NCBI GenBank assembly: GCA_021777035.1
Contig: JAIQZR010000170.1
Span: 1 to 62,632 of the forward strand
Direction: 5' to 3'
Source of the DNA: Candidatus Scalindua sp.
GTDB lineage: Bacteria > Planctomycetota > Brocadiia > Brocadiales > Scalinduaceae
DNA: 62,632 nt
Shown here: in pieces, positions 62,616-62,632 of the stretch
How the letters are laid out: each line of letters starts with the position of its first letter
Numbering within the stretch: position 1 is the first letter of the stretch
Position numbers and translations under genes: made by a program
The notes under the pieces: model-generated
The model's database searches: none
The model's input: the letters and a program-made list of their open reading frames with translations, nothing else
What the model was told of the DNA's origin: nothing

Positions 62616-62632
62616 TTTTTTAACAGACATCA

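Overview
The window is AT-rich bacterial chromosome with the marks of a Gram-negative-type envelope: Lgt, Tat translocase, type II-secretion-like pseudopilins and many exported proteins. Gene content (split gcvPA/gcvPB, an rpmF-plsX-fabH-acpP-fabF block, phosphonate genes, DUF1566 exported proteins, many short palindromic repeats) fits an anammox-type planctomycete (Brocadiales, Scalindua-like). That placement is inference from memory; no rRNA or marker search was possible.

Layout. 1-5.7 kb: end of a methyltransferase, panC-panD-lgt, a zinc-ribbon protein, an FKBP isomerase and a decayed B12 radical-SAM gene. 5.7-15.6 kb, all minus strand: leuA, ilvC, pyrC, ilvN, larC, an intact B12 radical-SAM gene, tRNA-Gln and ilvD. 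This is most of branched-chain amino-acid synthesis, without ilvB. 16.3-23.2 kb, plus strand: alaS and the fatty-acid operon. 23.2-26 kb: nadB, a hemerythrin-like protein and arsC. 26-31.4 kb, minus strand: a phosphonate operon with split phosphonopyruvate decarboxylase, 2-aminoethylphosphonate transaminase, a PntC-like nucleotidyltransferase, a CDP-alcohol phosphatidyltransferase and a SagB-type nitroreductase. 31.7-35.6 kb: pncB, a REP-associated tyrosine transposase in a dense REP cluster, fetB and yggS. 35.6-43.6 kb: two small unknowns, an APS/PAPS reductase, nadE, a radical-SAM enzyme, a SAM hydroxide adenosyltransferase, bioD, a polyprenyl synthase and tatA. 43.6-51.1 kb: an accessory stretch with a DUF1566 protein, an orphan Xre regulator, a GspK-like pseudopilin, an HNH-like/KilA-N pair and a GspJ-like pseudopilin, with two fragments of a second gspK at its ends. 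51.1-56 kb: lipA, gcvPB, gcvPA, gcvH and a PII protein. 56.1-62.6 kb: a DUF255 thioredoxin-like protein, a DapA/HOGA-like aldolase, ribD, two exported proteins and composite palindromic repeats.

The most interesting system is the phosphonate operon. Phosphonopyruvate would be decarboxylated and transaminated to 2-aminoethylphosphonate, activated with a nucleotide and passed to an alcohol acceptor by a membrane CDP-alcohol phosphotransferase. The predicted product is a phosphonolipid. PEP mutase is not in the window. Other notable points are the REP/transposase cluster with REP copies translated inside genes, the mosaic gspK locus, and a PII protein with Phe at the uridylylation position.
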